DNA of 64,000 nt. Origin: TMP-7 sp038212445. GTDB lineage: Bacteria > Acidobacteriota > Terriglobia > Bryobacterales > Bryobacteraceae. Numbering within the stretch: position 1 is the stretch's first letter; each line of letters opens with the position of its first letter. A program made the translations under genes and the position numbers. Shown here one piece after another: positions 8,572 to 18,244 of this stretch. The notes under the pieces are model-generated. The model did no database searches, was not told the origin of the DNA, and worked only from the letters and a program-made list of their open reading frames with translations. The stretch spans positions 310,001-374,000 of the forward strand of contig JBBQUM010000001.1 in NCBI GenBank assembly GCA_038212445.1. Reading direction: 5' to 3'.

Positions 8572-9987
8572 TTGTCTTCCGAAACACGACGCGCCCTTTT
8601 CGTTTTTGCAGTGCTGGCGCTCGTCTATTTTTGGGGATTGTCCAAGGCCGGAATGCTCAGCACCGACGAACCGCGCTATGCGGCCATCGGTCGCGAAATG
8701 GCGCAGTCCGGGGACTGGGTGACGCCGCATCTCTGGGGTTCACCGTGGTTCGAGAAACCGCCTTTGCTGTACTGGTCGACGGCCATCGCCACCAAACTGT
8801 CGCTTGGCACTGAATTAGCACCGCGCCTTCCGGTAGCCCTGGCCGGCTACGCCTTCGTCGCCTTCTTCTACCTGTTCGTCCGTTCCAGATTTGGTGAGCC
8901 TGCCGCGCTCTTTTCAACAGCGATTCTGGGAGGCAGTGCGGGATGGCTCGCCTACAGCACCGTCGCCGTCACCGACATTCCCCTATCGGCGACGTTCTGC
9001 GCCGCTCTCCTGCTTGCCCTCGTCCCTGGACGCCGAGTCGCCGTCGCCACCGGAGTGCTTCTCGGCCTGGCCGTACTCGCCAAAGGACTCGTCCCGCTGG
9101 TCCTGTTTTTCCCCGCCGTGTGGCTCTACCGCCGTCGGATTCCGGATCTGGCCATCGTGCTCGCGTGCTGTCTGGCCGTCGCCGGACCCTGGTACGCACT
9201 GGTAACGCTGCGCAACGGACACGCCTTTGTCGACGAGTTTATCTGGAAGCATCACTTCCAGCGCTTCACCTCCGACGCCCTGCAGCATGTGCGCCCCATG
9301 TGGTTCTACCTGCCGGTCCTGCTAGCCGGACTCTTCCCCTGGACGCCTTTGGTTGTCCTCATCCGGCCGCGCCTGTTCGAGGACGCCGCACTGAAGTTCC
9401 TCGGCGTATGGACGATTTACGCCCTGGTGTTCTTCTCCGCCTCGCGAAACAAATTGCCCGGGTACATACTGCCGCTCCTGCCGGCCCTTGCTCTACTTAT
9501 TGGCGTCGCACTGGCGTCCGTCCGCAAGACGCGCTATCCGCTCGCCCTCGCGGCCCTGCTGATCGGGTTGGTGCCGATAGCCGCCTCGGTGGTGCCCCAG
9601 GCGCTCGTCATCGGACTTTCGAAAAGCCGCCCACCCTCCTTCGACTGGCTCTGGATCTTCGCGGGTGCATTCGCCGCCGGCGTCTGCCTGCTTCTCGAAT
9701 TTCAGGACCGTCGTGCCGACGCCGTCATCCTGGTGGCGGTCGCCCTGGGAATTACACTTCTCCGGACAAAGTCCATTTTATTACCGGCACTTGACCGGAC
9801 CGTTTCCGCCCGGCAATTCTATTTGCGCCACGCGCCGGCACTCGAAAAGGCTTGCCTTCAGGACGTGAATCGCGATCAGGCCTATGGGCTGCAATACTAT
9901 ACAGGTCGCATCATTCCCGTGTGCAGCGGAGAAAACCCGATCCCCCGCGTGGTCGGCGTTGGCTCCCGTCTCATTCTTCTGGATTGA
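8572..9987 (+). CDS. GT39/ArnT-like membrane glycosyltransferase
   Basis: Multi-pass inner-membrane glycosyltransferase of the ArnT/dolichyl-phosphate-mannose type (GT39/GT83), which moves sugars from polyprenyl-phosphate donors to lipid or protein acceptors on the outer face. The first membrane helix (FVFAVLALVYFWGL) is followed by the signature acidic loop LSTDEPRYAAIGREMAQSG and then FEKPPLLYWSTA. About ten further hydrophobic helices follow, then a short soluble tail, for about 471 residues. The open frame reaches back to 8179, but that part overlaps the divergent HIT-like gene and is not membrane-like. TTG at 8572, just after GGAGG, is the most reasonable start; GTG at 8611 is an alternative. 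The acceptor is unknown (lipid A, hopanoid or protein). Confidence 0.8.
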   Translation: MSSETRRALFVFAVLALVYFWGLSKAGMLSTDEPRYAAIGREMAQSGDWVTPHLWGSPWFEKPPLLYWSTAIATKLSLGTELAPRLPVALAGYAFVAFFYLFVRSRFGEPAALFSTAILGGSAGWLAYSTVAVTDIPLSATFCAALLLALVPGRRVAVATGVLLGLAVLAKGLVPLVLFFPAVWLYRRRIPDLAIVLACCLAVAGPWYALVTLRNGHAFVDEFIWKHHFQRFTSDALQHVRPMWFYLPVLLAGLFPWTPLVVLIRPRLFEDAALKFLGVWTIYALVFFSASRNKLPGYILPLLPALALLIGVALASVRKTRYPLALAALLIGLVPIAASVVPQALVIGLSKSRPPSFDWLWIFAGAFAAGVCLLLEFQDRRADAVILVAVALGITLLRTKSILLPALDRTVSARQFYLRHAPALEKACLQDVNRDQAYGLQYYTGRIIPVCSGENPIPRVVGVGSRLILLD

Positions 9988-10030
9988 GAAATTCCTGAAT
10001 TTACGCTATTCTCGATAGAGAAGAGGATAT

Positions 10031-11779
10031 ATGGCTGATCTAACCGCCGCCGTCTACGACGAGACAGTTCGCGCCGACATTGAAGACTTCCGGCGAAACG
10101 CTGTCGACTATACCGACGGCAAACTGACCGCCGACGAATTTCGCGCAGTCCGTCTCCGCCGGGGCGTCTACAGCCAGCGTCAGGCCGACGTGCATATGAT
10201 TCGCACGAAGGTTCCGGCCGGTATGGTGACCGTAGGGCAGATGCGTCGGTTGGCGGCCATTGCCGACGAGTTTGGCGGCGGACGAGCCCATCTCACCACC
10301 CGGCAGAATGTCCAGTATCACTTCATCCCCCTGCCCCAAGTGGCCGATCTCCTTCACCGGCTTGCAGACGTCCGCCTCACCACGCGAGAGGCTTGCTACA
10401 ACACCGTTCGCAACGTCACTTGCTGCCCCATCGCCGGCATCGACCGCCATGAAGTGTTCAATGTGCGTCCGCACGCTCAGCGCCTGGCCTTTGCCTTTCT
10501 GCATAAGGAACTGACTGACAGCATGCCGCGCAAATTCAAGATCGCCTTTGCGGCCTGCGAGCACGACTGCATCGGTACGTCGATCAACGACCTCGGATAT
10601 CGCGCGGTCATCCGCGACGGACAGCGAGGCTTCCGGGTCACTGTCGGTGGCGGTCTGGGACCCCTACCCAACGAATCGCGAGTTCTTGTGGAGTTTCTCC
10701 CCGAAGACCGCATCGTCAATATGGCGGAAGCCATCATTCGTGTTTTTAATCAATACGGCAATCGCAAGAACAAGAACAAGGCACGCCTGAAGTTCGTGCT
10801 GCGCGAACGTGGGTTCGATTGGTTGAAAGAACAAATCGAAGCCAATTATGCCGACATCCTGACCAACGGCGGCATCGCGATGCCGGACGAAGTTCCGGAA
10901 GGCTTTGGCGCGTTCATGGAGAATCCGCCGATACCCGCGACTGGCGAATTGCTGACCGTTCTCGAACCAAAGACCGCTGATCCGGAGTTCGATCGCTGGC
11001 TCGAGTCGAACGTCGAAGAACAGAAGCAAGATGGGTACGCGATTGTCACGGTCCGGGTGAATCAGGGGAACTTTAACGGCGAACAAATGCGTGGTCTAGC
11101 TGACATTGCCGAGCGCGCGGGCGACGGAATGGTTCGCTTCTCCATGACCCAGAACGTTATCCTCGGGTATATTTCCGTTCGCAATTTGCGAAGAGTTTTC
11201 GCGGCATTAAAGTTAATTGGACTTTCTGGCAGCGGTGCGGACGAAGTAATGGACGTCGTTAATTGTCCGGGCGCTTACAGTTGTAATCTTGCTTTGACTA
11301 AATCCATGAATTTAGGCGATGCCCTGGCCGAGGTCCTGGACAACGAAACGGACCCACGCATTCGCGCTCTTGCTATTCACATCAGCGGTTGCCCCAACTC
11401 CTGCGGGCAGCATTGGACTGGCGATCTCGGTTTTTACGGAAACGCCCGGAAAATCAATGGGAGAGAGGTTCCCTACTACCAGATGCTGCTGGGTGGTGGA
11501 CCTGACCAGGACGGCGTACTACGCTTCGGCTACGCCATTCAAAGCATTCCAGCGAGATCCGTCCCGATTGCGATTGAGCGCGTCTTCGCTCACTTCAAGG
11601 ATACTCGCCAGGACAATGAAGAGTTTCGCGCGTACGTGCTGCGGTTTAAGGTCGAGTTTTTCAGAGCAATGATCGTTGATCTCGCTAAGCCATTAGAACT
11701 CGCGGCTGAGATGTACCAGGACTGGGGAGACGACGTGTCCTATAGTCTGCAACTGGGTCGCGGCGAATGCGCATCTTAA
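10031..11779 (+). CDS. Sirohaem nitrite/sulfite reductase
   Basis: Assimilatory, probably ferredoxin-dependent, sirohaem reductase that reduces nitrite to ammonia or sulfite to sulfide with six electrons in the cytosol. The 582-residue product has two ferredoxin-like half repeats and the [4Fe-4S]/sirohaem motif Cys412-x5-Cys418 (CPGAYSC) with Cys454-x3-Cys458 (CPNSC). TTRQNVQYH and the first-half helix CEHDCIGTSINDLG are also typical. It starts at a good GAAGAGG site. It stands alone: no nitrate reductase, sirohaem synthase or sulfate-reduction genes lie beside it, so nitrite (NirA) and sulfite (Sir) cannot be separated with certainty. A long perfect hairpin follows it. Confidence 0.87.
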   Translation: MADLTAAVYDETVRADIEDFRRNAVDYTDGKLTADEFRAVRLRRGVYSQRQADVHMIRTKVPAGMVTVGQMRRLAAIADEFGGGRAHLTTRQNVQYHFIPLPQVADLLHRLADVRLTTREACYNTVRNVTCCPIAGIDRHEVFNVRPHAQRLAFAFLHKELTDSMPRKFKIAFAACEHDCIGTSINDLGYRAVIRDGQRGFRVTVGGGLGPLPNESRVLVEFLPEDRIVNMAEAIIRVFNQYGNRKNKNKARLKFVLRERGFDWLKEQIEANYADILTNGGIAMPDEVPEGFGAFMENPPIPATGELLTVLEPKTADPEFDRWLESNVEEQKQDGYAIVTVRVNQGNFNGEQMRGLADIAERAGDGMVRFSMTQNVILGYISVRNLRRVFAALKLIGLSGSGADEVMDVVNCPGAYSCNLALTKSMNLGDALAEVLDNETDPRIRALAIHISGCPNSCGQHWTGDLGFYGNARKINGREVPYYQMLLGGGPDQDGVLRFGYAIQSIPARSVPIAIERVFAHFKDTRQDNEEFRAYVLRFKVEFFRAMIVDLAKPLELAAEMYQDWGDDVSYSLQLGRGECAS

Positions 11780-11815
11780 GCGTAAAATTACATCAATAGG
11801 CGACGTAACGTGATT

Positions 11816-11840
11816 TAATAGGGACGTAAGGTCCCTATTA
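11816..11840. terminator. Perfect 10-bp inverted repeat between reductase and kinase genes
   Basis: TAATAGGGAC and GTCCCTATTA form a perfect 10-bp stem around a GTAAG loop, 36 nt after the reductase stop and 11 nt before the GTG start of the sensor kinase. As RNA it would fold stably, but only ATT follows it, not a uridine run. It could be a weak terminator for the reductase gene or an operator or translation-controlling hairpin for the signalling operon. Confidence 0.45.
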
Positions 11841-11851
11841 TTCACACTCGT

Positions 11852-14773
11852 GTGTCGGTGCGCGTCCGTGTGTCATCGGTACCCGATAGTCGGTTTTGTA
11901 CTGTTCGGCCGAATTGCCTGTTTTCCGGGTATCCTCCAAACACCCCGACCTATCGAGCACGCCGTTACGGCTGTCGCTTTTTTGTTGGTCTCTTATTCTC
12001 CCTCGGTCTTCTGCAGTCTGCAGAACCTCCACCGCTACGCGTTGGGCTCAGCGCATTTCCGCCGCTTGGCGGCAGGGACTCCGCCGGGAAGCCAGCGGGT
12101 TTTGTTTTCGATGTGCTGAACGAAGCGGCACGTCGCGCGGGCGTGAGACTGGAGTGGACGCCGGCAGAGGCCACGCAGAGCGAAAACGAACAAGCACTCC
12201 GCCGCGGGACAATCGATTTCCTTCCGGTCGGCGTTTATACTGACGCCCGCAAGCGGGAATTCCACGTCAGCCAACCCTGGTGGGCCAGTGATTTGGTGGC
12301 GCTGGTGCGACGCGATAGCCCCATACGAAACGAAGCCGATTTGAACGGATTGAAGATTAGTGTGGCGATGAGCGCGGTATACGCGGTGGAATCGAGGCTA
12401 AACAAAGCCAATCTTCACGCCCGTCCAAGTATAGGAGCCGTAGTGAGCGCGATGTGCGACAACGAAGACGATGCGGCCATCCTGCAGACTGTTCATCTGC
12501 GCGACCTGCTTCTTGCGCTGCCGCCAAGCTGCAACGACGTTCCTCTGCAAGCTGTTGACACCCGGATGGAGGTTCAATTCAGCCTCATCTCGCGGCGGGA
12601 GTCTGCTGGAGTTGTCGAATCGCTCCGCAAAGCCATAGACGATTTGACGCTGGACGGGACGCTTGAAGCTCTCGCTGCACGGCATCCACTGGTTTCAGCG
12701 TCGCAAGCCGGCAATCTAGCTTCAGTTCTGCGATCCACGCAGGAACGCAGAATGACTCGCTATTCGTGGGAAATGTTTGGGGCTGTTCTGGTTCTGGGAG
12801 GGTTAGTCTTTGTCTGGCAACAAGGATCGCGACGGCGATTAGGCAGGCTGAACGAGGAACTTTCGAAATCTCGACTCACTCTGGAGACGCGCATCGCGGA
12901 ACTCAAAACCGTTTTTGAAACGCTCAACGAGGGCGTATTTGTTTCCGACCTTGCAGGTGATCTCATCTTTTGGAATCGCGCCGCAGCCGGGATTTTGGAG
13001 ATCGAGGAGTATCAGATCGCCCGGCCCCTGGCTACGTTCGCGAGCGACTTTGAGTTGGTGGCAGACGACTTCGCCGTGGTTCCCTTCGACCGTTGGCCCC
13101 TCTCGCGGATCATCCGGGGCGAAGTGCTCAAAAACGTCGAGTTGGTGATGCGAAATCGCTCGACAGGCGAAACGAGACTCCTTCTGTTTAGCGGATCGCT
13201 AGCTCGCGACGCCAGCGGGAAGCCGCTGATGGCTGTGGTTCATACACGCGATGAAACGGAGCGGCGCCTGGCGGAGACAGTAGCGCGGCGGCAGGATCAC
13301 CTGCTCCGCATCCTCTCGGACACCACCACCGATTGCATCTACATCAAAGACAGAGACAGCCGGTATCTTTACGCAAATCCAGCGACTTTGCGTGCGATGG
13401 GCCGTTCGCGGGCAGAAGTGGTGGGCCAGTCCAACTCGAGCCTGCTTTCGAATCCGGTGGGCTCATCCGACGTCGCCGCTAACGATCGACGTGTAATGGA
13501 GTCAGCCACAACCGAAACGATGGAGGAGGTTCTTACCTTCCATGACGTCACACGGACCTATCTGACAACCAAGACAGTCTGGAAGGATGATAGCGGTGTT
13601 ATCGGAGGTGTTGTTGGAATTTCGCGCGACATCACCGAGAGGAAACGAATCGAGCGGCAGGCTCTTGAATGGCAACGAGCGTTTGAGAACGCCGATGTCG
13701 CCATCACATTATCTGAGATCCAGGGGAGGACGTTCAGGTCTGTCAATGTAGCCTTCGCGTCAGAGCGAGGCTACGTTCCTGAAGAACTCGCGGGGCGTGC
13801 GATTAGCACGATCTACCCCGAAAGGGAGTGGTCGAGACTACTCGAGTTCGACTCGATTGCCAATGAACAACAGCACGTCAGGTTTGAGTCAGTGAATGTG
13901 CGCAAGGATGGCACCGAGTTTCCCGTCCTGGTGGACACCACCATGATCAAAGAGGGACACGACGGGGTTGTCTCGCGAGTCACCTTCTCCTTTGACTTGA
14001 CGGAGGTGAAGCGCAGTCACGACGAGATCATGCGCCTCAACTCCGAGCTTGAGGAGCGTGTGCGTAGCCGCACTCTGGAATTGGAGAGCGCAAACAAGGA
14101 TCTGGAGGCATTCGCCTATTCGGTTTCGCACGATTTACGCGCCCCGCTACGTGGAATCGACGGATGGTGCCTTGCTCTGGTTGAGGACTATGGGCCGTCG
14201 CTCGACGCGCAGGCTCACAAGTACCTCGGCCGGGTACGTTCCGAAGCCCAGCGCATGGGCACGCTCATCGACGAACTGCTGGGCCTGTCACGGCTGAATA
14301 GAAGCCATATGAAAGCCGAGCCGGTGGAGTTGACGGAACTGGCACAGCGGATTGCGGCAAGGCTCAGCGAAAGCAATTCCCTGCGGCACCTGGCGTTCTC
14401 CATTCAGCCGGGATTATCGGCGGTGGGGGATCGCGCGCTGCTCGACATTGCGCTGACGAACCTGCTGGACAACGCGGTGAAATTCACCTCTCGCCGGAAC
14501 GACGCGAGTATCGAGTTCGGTCAGAACGAAGTTGAAGGAAAACTTGTGTTTTACGTTCGCGACAATGGTGCTGGCTTCGACATGGCGCATGCCTCCAAGC
14601 TCTTTGGAGTCTTCCAACGCCTGCACCGCCAAGCCGATTTTCCGGGCACCGGTATCGGTCTGGCTACGGTTCAACGAATCGTGAAGCGTCATGGCGGTAA
14701 GATCTGGGCTGAAGCCGCACCTCAAACTGGCGCAACCTTCTATTTCACGATTGGGACCGACCGTGAGTCATAA
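11852..14773 (+). CDS. Sensor histidine kinase with periplasmic solute-binding domain and three PAS domains
   Basis: Membrane sensor kinase, 973 residues from the GTG start. A signal segment (about 40-58) leads to a bacterial extracellular solute-binding family 3 domain (about 60-275; LRVGLSAFPPLGG, WTPAEATQSENEQALRRG) that would face the periplasm and bind a small ligand such as an amino acid. A single membrane helix (about 308-326) is followed by three PAS domains (about 345-735), a coiled coil, and a HisKA domain with phospho-acceptor His760 in SVSHDLRAPL. The ATPase domain shows NLLDNAVKF, DNGAGFD and GTGIGLATV. Its last codons overlap the response regulator by 11 nt, so the two proteins are probably partners. 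The start is uncertain because the first 38 residues look unlike a signal peptide; the ligand is unknown. Confidence 0.88.
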   Translation: MSVRVRVSSVPDSRFCTVRPNCLFSGYPPNTPTYRARRYGCRFFVGLLFSLGLLQSAEPPPLRVGLSAFPPLGGRDSAGKPAGFVFDVLNEAARRAGVRLEWTPAEATQSENEQALRRGTIDFLPVGVYTDARKREFHVSQPWWASDLVALVRRDSPIRNEADLNGLKISVAMSAVYAVESRLNKANLHARPSIGAVVSAMCDNEDDAAILQTVHLRDLLLALPPSCNDVPLQAVDTRMEVQFSLISRRESAGVVESLRKAIDDLTLDGTLEALAARHPLVSASQAGNLASVLRSTQERRMTRYSWEMFGAVLVLGGLVFVWQQGSRRRLGRLNEELSKSRLTLETRIAELKTVFETLNEGVFVSDLAGDLIFWNRAAAGILEIEEYQIARPLATFASDFELVADDFAVVPFDRWPLSRIIRGEVLKNVELVMRNRSTGETRLLLFSGSLARDASGKPLMAVVHTRDETERRLAETVARRQDHLLRILSDTTTDCIYIKDRDSRYLYANPATLRAMGRSRAEVVGQSNSSLLSNPVGSSDVAANDRRVMESATTETMEEVLTFHDVTRTYLTTKTVWKDDSGVIGGVVGISRDITERKRIERQALEWQRAFENADVAITLSEIQGRTFRSVNVAFASERGYVPEELAGRAISTIYPEREWSRLLEFDSIANEQQHVRFESVNVRKDGTEFPVLVDTTMIKEGHDGVVSRVTFSFDLTEVKRSHDEIMRLNSELEERVRSRTLELESANKDLEAFAYSVSHDLRAPLRGIDGWCLALVEDYGPSLDAQAHKYLGRVRSEAQRMGTLIDELLGLSRLNRSHMKAEPVELTELAQRIAARLSESNSLRHLAFSIQPGLSAVGDRALLDIALTNLLDNAVKFTSRRNDASIEFGQNEVEGKLVFYVRDNGAGFDMAHASKLFGVFQRLHRQADFPGTGIGLATVQRIVKRHGGKIWAEAAPQTGATFYFTIGTDRES

Positions 14774-15194
14774 CAAGACAATTCTTCTGGTGGAGGACAA
14801 CCCGAGCGACATCGAGCTTACCCGCCGTGCCTTCGCGCGTAGCCGCATTGCCAACCTTCTCGACGTAGCTGAGGACGGGCAGGAGGCGCTTGACTACTTT
14901 TTCGGTCCAGAAGCGCGTCCGCTGCCATCGCTGGTGCTGCTGGATCTAAAGCTTCCGAAAGTGTCCGGCCTCGAAGTGTTGCAGCGGATTCGCAAGGACG
15001 CGAGGACCCATCGCCTTCCCGTCGTGATTCTCACGTCATCCACTGAGGAACAGGACATAGCTTTGAGTTACGATCTCGGCGTCAACAGCTACATCCGCAA
15101 ACCGGTGGACTTCAGCCAGTTTGTAGAGGCGATGGAGAAGTTGGGTTTTTACTGGCTGGTGCTGAATGAGCCTCCGGGTGAGGGCAAGCCATGA
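14763..15194 (+). CDS. Single-domain response regulator (Rcp1-like)
   Basis: Stand-alone CheY-like receiver of the Rcp1 group, about 143 residues, with no output domain. The phospho-acceptor is Asp61 in LVLLDLKLPK; the acidic pocket (VEDN), the conserved Thr/Ser (ILTSS) and Lys (IRKPVDF) are present. The GTG at 14763 overlaps the 3' end of the kinase gene, and its stop overlaps the start of the hybrid kinase (ATGA). Such a receiver can pass phosphate between kinases, so it may link the upstream sensor to the downstream hybrid kinase or to an unlinked phosphotransfer protein. The frame is open further upstream but inside the kinase gene. Confidence 0.9.
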   Translation: MSHNKTILLVEDNPSDIELTRRAFARSRIANLLDVAEDGQEALDYFFGPEARPLPSLVLLDLKLPKVSGLEVLQRIRKDARTHRLPVVILTSSTEEQDIALSYDLGVNSYIRKPVDFSQFVEAMEKLGFYWLVLNEPPGEGKP

Positions 15195-18100
15195 CCCCGT
15201 TCCAGCTACGCGTCTTGCATGTAGAGGACTCCGAGGTGGACGCCGCGCTGGTGCTGCGTGCACTCAAGCGCTTTGGGTTCGAGGTGACCTCACAATGCGT
15301 TGACCGGCTGGAGGATTTTCGCAGCGCGCTCGAGCAGCAATGGGACGTTGTTATCTGCGATTACCGGCTCGCCGGCTTCTCGGCACCCGACGTTCTCGCC
15401 ATCCTCCACGAATCCGGCAAGGATCTGCCGTTTATCGTCGTCTCAGGAACCATTGGCGAGGACGTCGCCGTGCAGATGATGCTCGCGGGCGCTCACGACT
15501 ACCTGATGAAGGACAACCTGGCTCGGCTTGGGCCGGCGGTTACGCGTGAGATTCGCGACGTGGTGGGACGCAGTGCGAGGAGAAAGGCCGACGCCGATCT
15601 GCGCGAGAGCGAACGCCGCCTCAAGCTGGCTCTGTCCGCCGCTCAAATGGGTGTCTGGACGTTCAACTTAAAAGACGGGAGCGTATTCTGGTCGGATCGC
15701 TGCTACGAGATCACCGGACTCGCCGACTTTGACAAACAAGCTGAATCGTTTTTCAATCTGGTCCATCCTGAAGATGCCGGCGCCGTCCGCGCGGGGGTGG
15801 ACCGTGCCATTGAGACACGCGGCATCTTCGCCCACGAATTTCGTATCGTTCGCTCAGACGGGTCCGTAGCCTGGCTCTCGAACGTCGCTCAAGTGGATTT
15901 CGATGCGGATAACCAACCGCTCCTGCTTGTCGGCATGGTGGAGGACATTACCGAGCGCAAGGCCGCCGGGGATGAGCTACAACGCCAGCGCTCGATGACC
16001 AAGGCCGTACTAGACTCGGCACTCGATGCGGTGATCGTAATCGATGCTGCCGGGCATGTGGTGCTTTGGAACCCGGCCGCGGAGCGAATGTTCGGCCGGT
16101 CCAGTAAAGACGTGCTCGGGCAGCGGCTCGATCTGCTGATTATTCCAACCCGGAACATTGAAGCATTTCAACGCATATTGGATCATTTGCACCGGGATGA
16201 CGCTGCCGGCTTGCCAGGCGCCACGGTGTCGGAACGCGCGATCAGGAGCGATGGCGTCGAGTTCCCGATTGAGTTCAGCATCGCCCCTGTACACTTGTCC
16301 GGATCCTTTTATGCGGTTGGCGTAATCCGCGACATCAGCCAGCGCGAGCAAGTAATGCAGGCGCTCCAGGAGAGCGATGAGCGCTGGCAGTTTGCGTTGG
16401 AAGGCTCAGGCGACGGGGTCTTCGACTGGCGAGCAGACACCAACCGCACCTACTGGTCGCCCCGGGCTAAAGCGATGCTGGGATACGCGTACGACGCTGC
16501 CGGGGAGAACGGTAATGAATGGGAGATGATCGTCCACGCCGACGACAAAGCCAGGGTGGACGACGAAATTTCCAGCCACCTTGCCGGCAAGGCTCCGGCC
16601 TACTCGAGCGAGCACCGGGTGCGCTGCAAGGATGGCGACTACAAATGGATTCTCGGTCGTGGCAAGGTAGTGAAGCGGGACGGTCGCGGCCATGCTTTGC
16701 GGATGATCGGCACCTATTCCGATATTACGGATCGGAAGAACGCGGAAGCGGAGCGCGAGAAGCTGTACGCGAAATTTCTGCATTCGCAGAAAATGGAATC
16801 CGTCGGCCGGTTGGCGGGCGGCATTGCGCACGACTTTAACAATCACCTGACGGTGATCAATGGTTATTCGTCCCTGCTGCTCCGAGGTTTGCCGCAGGGA
16901 CATCCGATGCGCGACGCCCTGGAGCAAGTCTCTTCTTCTGGTGAGCGGGCGGCGGCGCTGGTCCGTCAGCTACTCGCTTTCAGCCGCAAAGACAAGCCCG
17001 AGCGAACGCTGCTGAACGTGAATGAACTGGTTCTATCGATGGAGAAGTCCTTATTGCGCCTGGTGGGCGAGGACATTCGCGTCATCACTCTCCTCCAATC
17101 CTCGCTCGACCAGATATTGGCTGACCGGCATCATTTAGAGCAGGTTCTCATGAACCTGGTGGTGAACGGCCGCGATGCCATGCCGGACGGCGGGGTCTTG
17201 TATATCGAGACGGAACGGCAATGGCTGGATGGCACTTGTGCGCACTGCGGCAGCCCGGTGGCACCGGGCTATTACATCGGGATCACGGTGCGCGACACCG
17301 GAACGGGCATCGAGGAAAGCGTTCGCGAGCGGCTCTTCGAACCATTCTTCACCACCAAGGATGTGGGGAAAGGGACTGGCCTGGGGCTGTCGGTTGTGGA
17401 AGGTGTCGTAGTCGAAAATGGCGGGCATCTGAAGGTCGATAGCACGGTGGGCAAAGGCACTTCATTCCATATCTACTTTCCGGTTGCCACCGGCGTAGTG
17501 GAGAGCAAGACCGCACCGTCTGACTACGAACTCCACAATAGCGGCACCATTCTGCTGGTTGAAGACGAGTTGGAAGTGCGCCGTCTGATGACCGAGGTCC
17601 TCGAGGGATATGGCCACCATGTTGTCCCGGCCGCGAGTGGAGCGGAGGCACTATCCCGGCTGGAGTCGACAAGGTTCGACCTGCTTATTACCGATGTCAA
17701 AATGCCGGTGATGAGCGGACTGGAACTTGCGGCGCGCGTGGCCAGGGAGTGGCCGCAAACCAGGCTCCTGTTCGTCTCGGGTTACTCCGATGAGACCCTG
17801 GGCGTGCCGGGTGATGCGATGATTCTCCGCAAGCCGCTTGACCTGGATCAATTTTCTACAAGGGTAAGGGAACTGCTACGGAAGGAAAGGACTGGCGGCC
17901 TGGTGCTGGTAGTCGACGACGAGCCGGCGATCCGGAGATTTATTCGAGCGGCCCTGGAGCAAGCTGGATATCGCGTTTCGGAGGCCTCCGACGGTCTTGA
18001 CGCGCTTCGTCAACTTCAGGCCTACACGCCGGATATTGTGATCACCGACCTGGTGATGCCCGGCAAGGAGGGCATCGAGACGATCGAGGTCATCCGGCGC

Positions 18101-18244
18101 GATTACCCCGGTATCAGGATCATTGCCATGTCGGGTGTGGCCGGCGGTCAGTATCTGGCGATGGCGAAAATCCTGGGCGCCTCGACGGTCCTGTTAAAGC
18201 CGATCTCGGTAGAGCGGCTGCTGGCGGCGGTCAGCTCGAAATAG
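15191..18244 (+). CDS. Hybrid histidine kinase REC-PAS-PAS-PAS-HisKA-HATPase-REC-REC
   Basis: Soluble 1017-residue hybrid kinase without membrane segments. The order is an N-terminal receiver (1-125, Asp57 in VICDYRLAGF), three PAS domains (about 140-525), HisKA with His547 in GGIAHDFNNH, the ATPase domain (N box LMNLVVNGRDAMPDGG, G1 VRDTGTG, G2 GKGTGLGLSVV), then two receivers (Asp835 in ITDVKMP and Asp953 in ITDLVMPG). A CxxC pair (Cys683-Cys686, CAHCG) sits between the N and G1 boxes and might bind metal or sense redox. It follows the stand-alone receiver with a 4-nt overlap. With three receivers it probably works in a multistep phosphorelay; no phosphotransfer protein or DNA-binding output is encoded nearby. 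Confidence 0.9.
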   Translation: MTPFQLRVLHVEDSEVDAALVLRALKRFGFEVTSQCVDRLEDFRSALEQQWDVVICDYRLAGFSAPDVLAILHESGKDLPFIVVSGTIGEDVAVQMMLAGAHDYLMKDNLARLGPAVTREIRDVVGRSARRKADADLRESERRLKLALSAAQMGVWTFNLKDGSVFWSDRCYEITGLADFDKQAESFFNLVHPEDAGAVRAGVDRAIETRGIFAHEFRIVRSDGSVAWLSNVAQVDFDADNQPLLLVGMVEDITERKAAGDELQRQRSMTKAVLDSALDAVIVIDAAGHVVLWNPAAERMFGRSSKDVLGQRLDLLIIPTRNIEAFQRILDHLHRDDAAGLPGATVSERAIRSDGVEFPIEFSIAPVHLSGSFYAVGVIRDISQREQVMQALQESDERWQFALEGSGDGVFDWRADTNRTYWSPRAKAMLGYAYDAAGENGNEWEMIVHADDKARVDDEISSHLAGKAPAYSSEHRVRCKDGDYKWILGRGKVVKRDGRGHALRMIGTYSDITDRKNAEAEREKLYAKFLHSQKMESVGRLAGGIAHDFNNHLTVINGYSSLLLRGLPQGHPMRDALEQVSSSGERAAALVRQLLAFSRKDKPERTLLNVNELVLSMEKSLLRLVGEDIRVITLLQSSLDQILADRHHLEQVLMNLVVNGRDAMPDGGVLYIETERQWLDGTCAHCGSPVAPGYYIGITVRDTGTGIEESVRERLFEPFFTTKDVGKGTGLGLSVVEGVVVENGGHLKVDSTVGKGTSFHIYFPVATGVVESKTAPSDYELHNSGTILLVEDELEVRRLMTEVLEGYGHHVVPAASGAEALSRLESTRFDLLITDVKMPVMSGLELAARVAREWPQTRLLFVSGYSDETLGVPGDAMILRKPLDLDQFSTRVRELLRKERTGGLVLVVDDEPAIRRFIRAALEQAGYRVSEASDGLDALRQLQAYTPDIVITDLVMPGKEGIETIEVIRRDYPGIRIIAMSGVAGGQYLAMAKILGASTVLLKPISVERLLAAVSSK

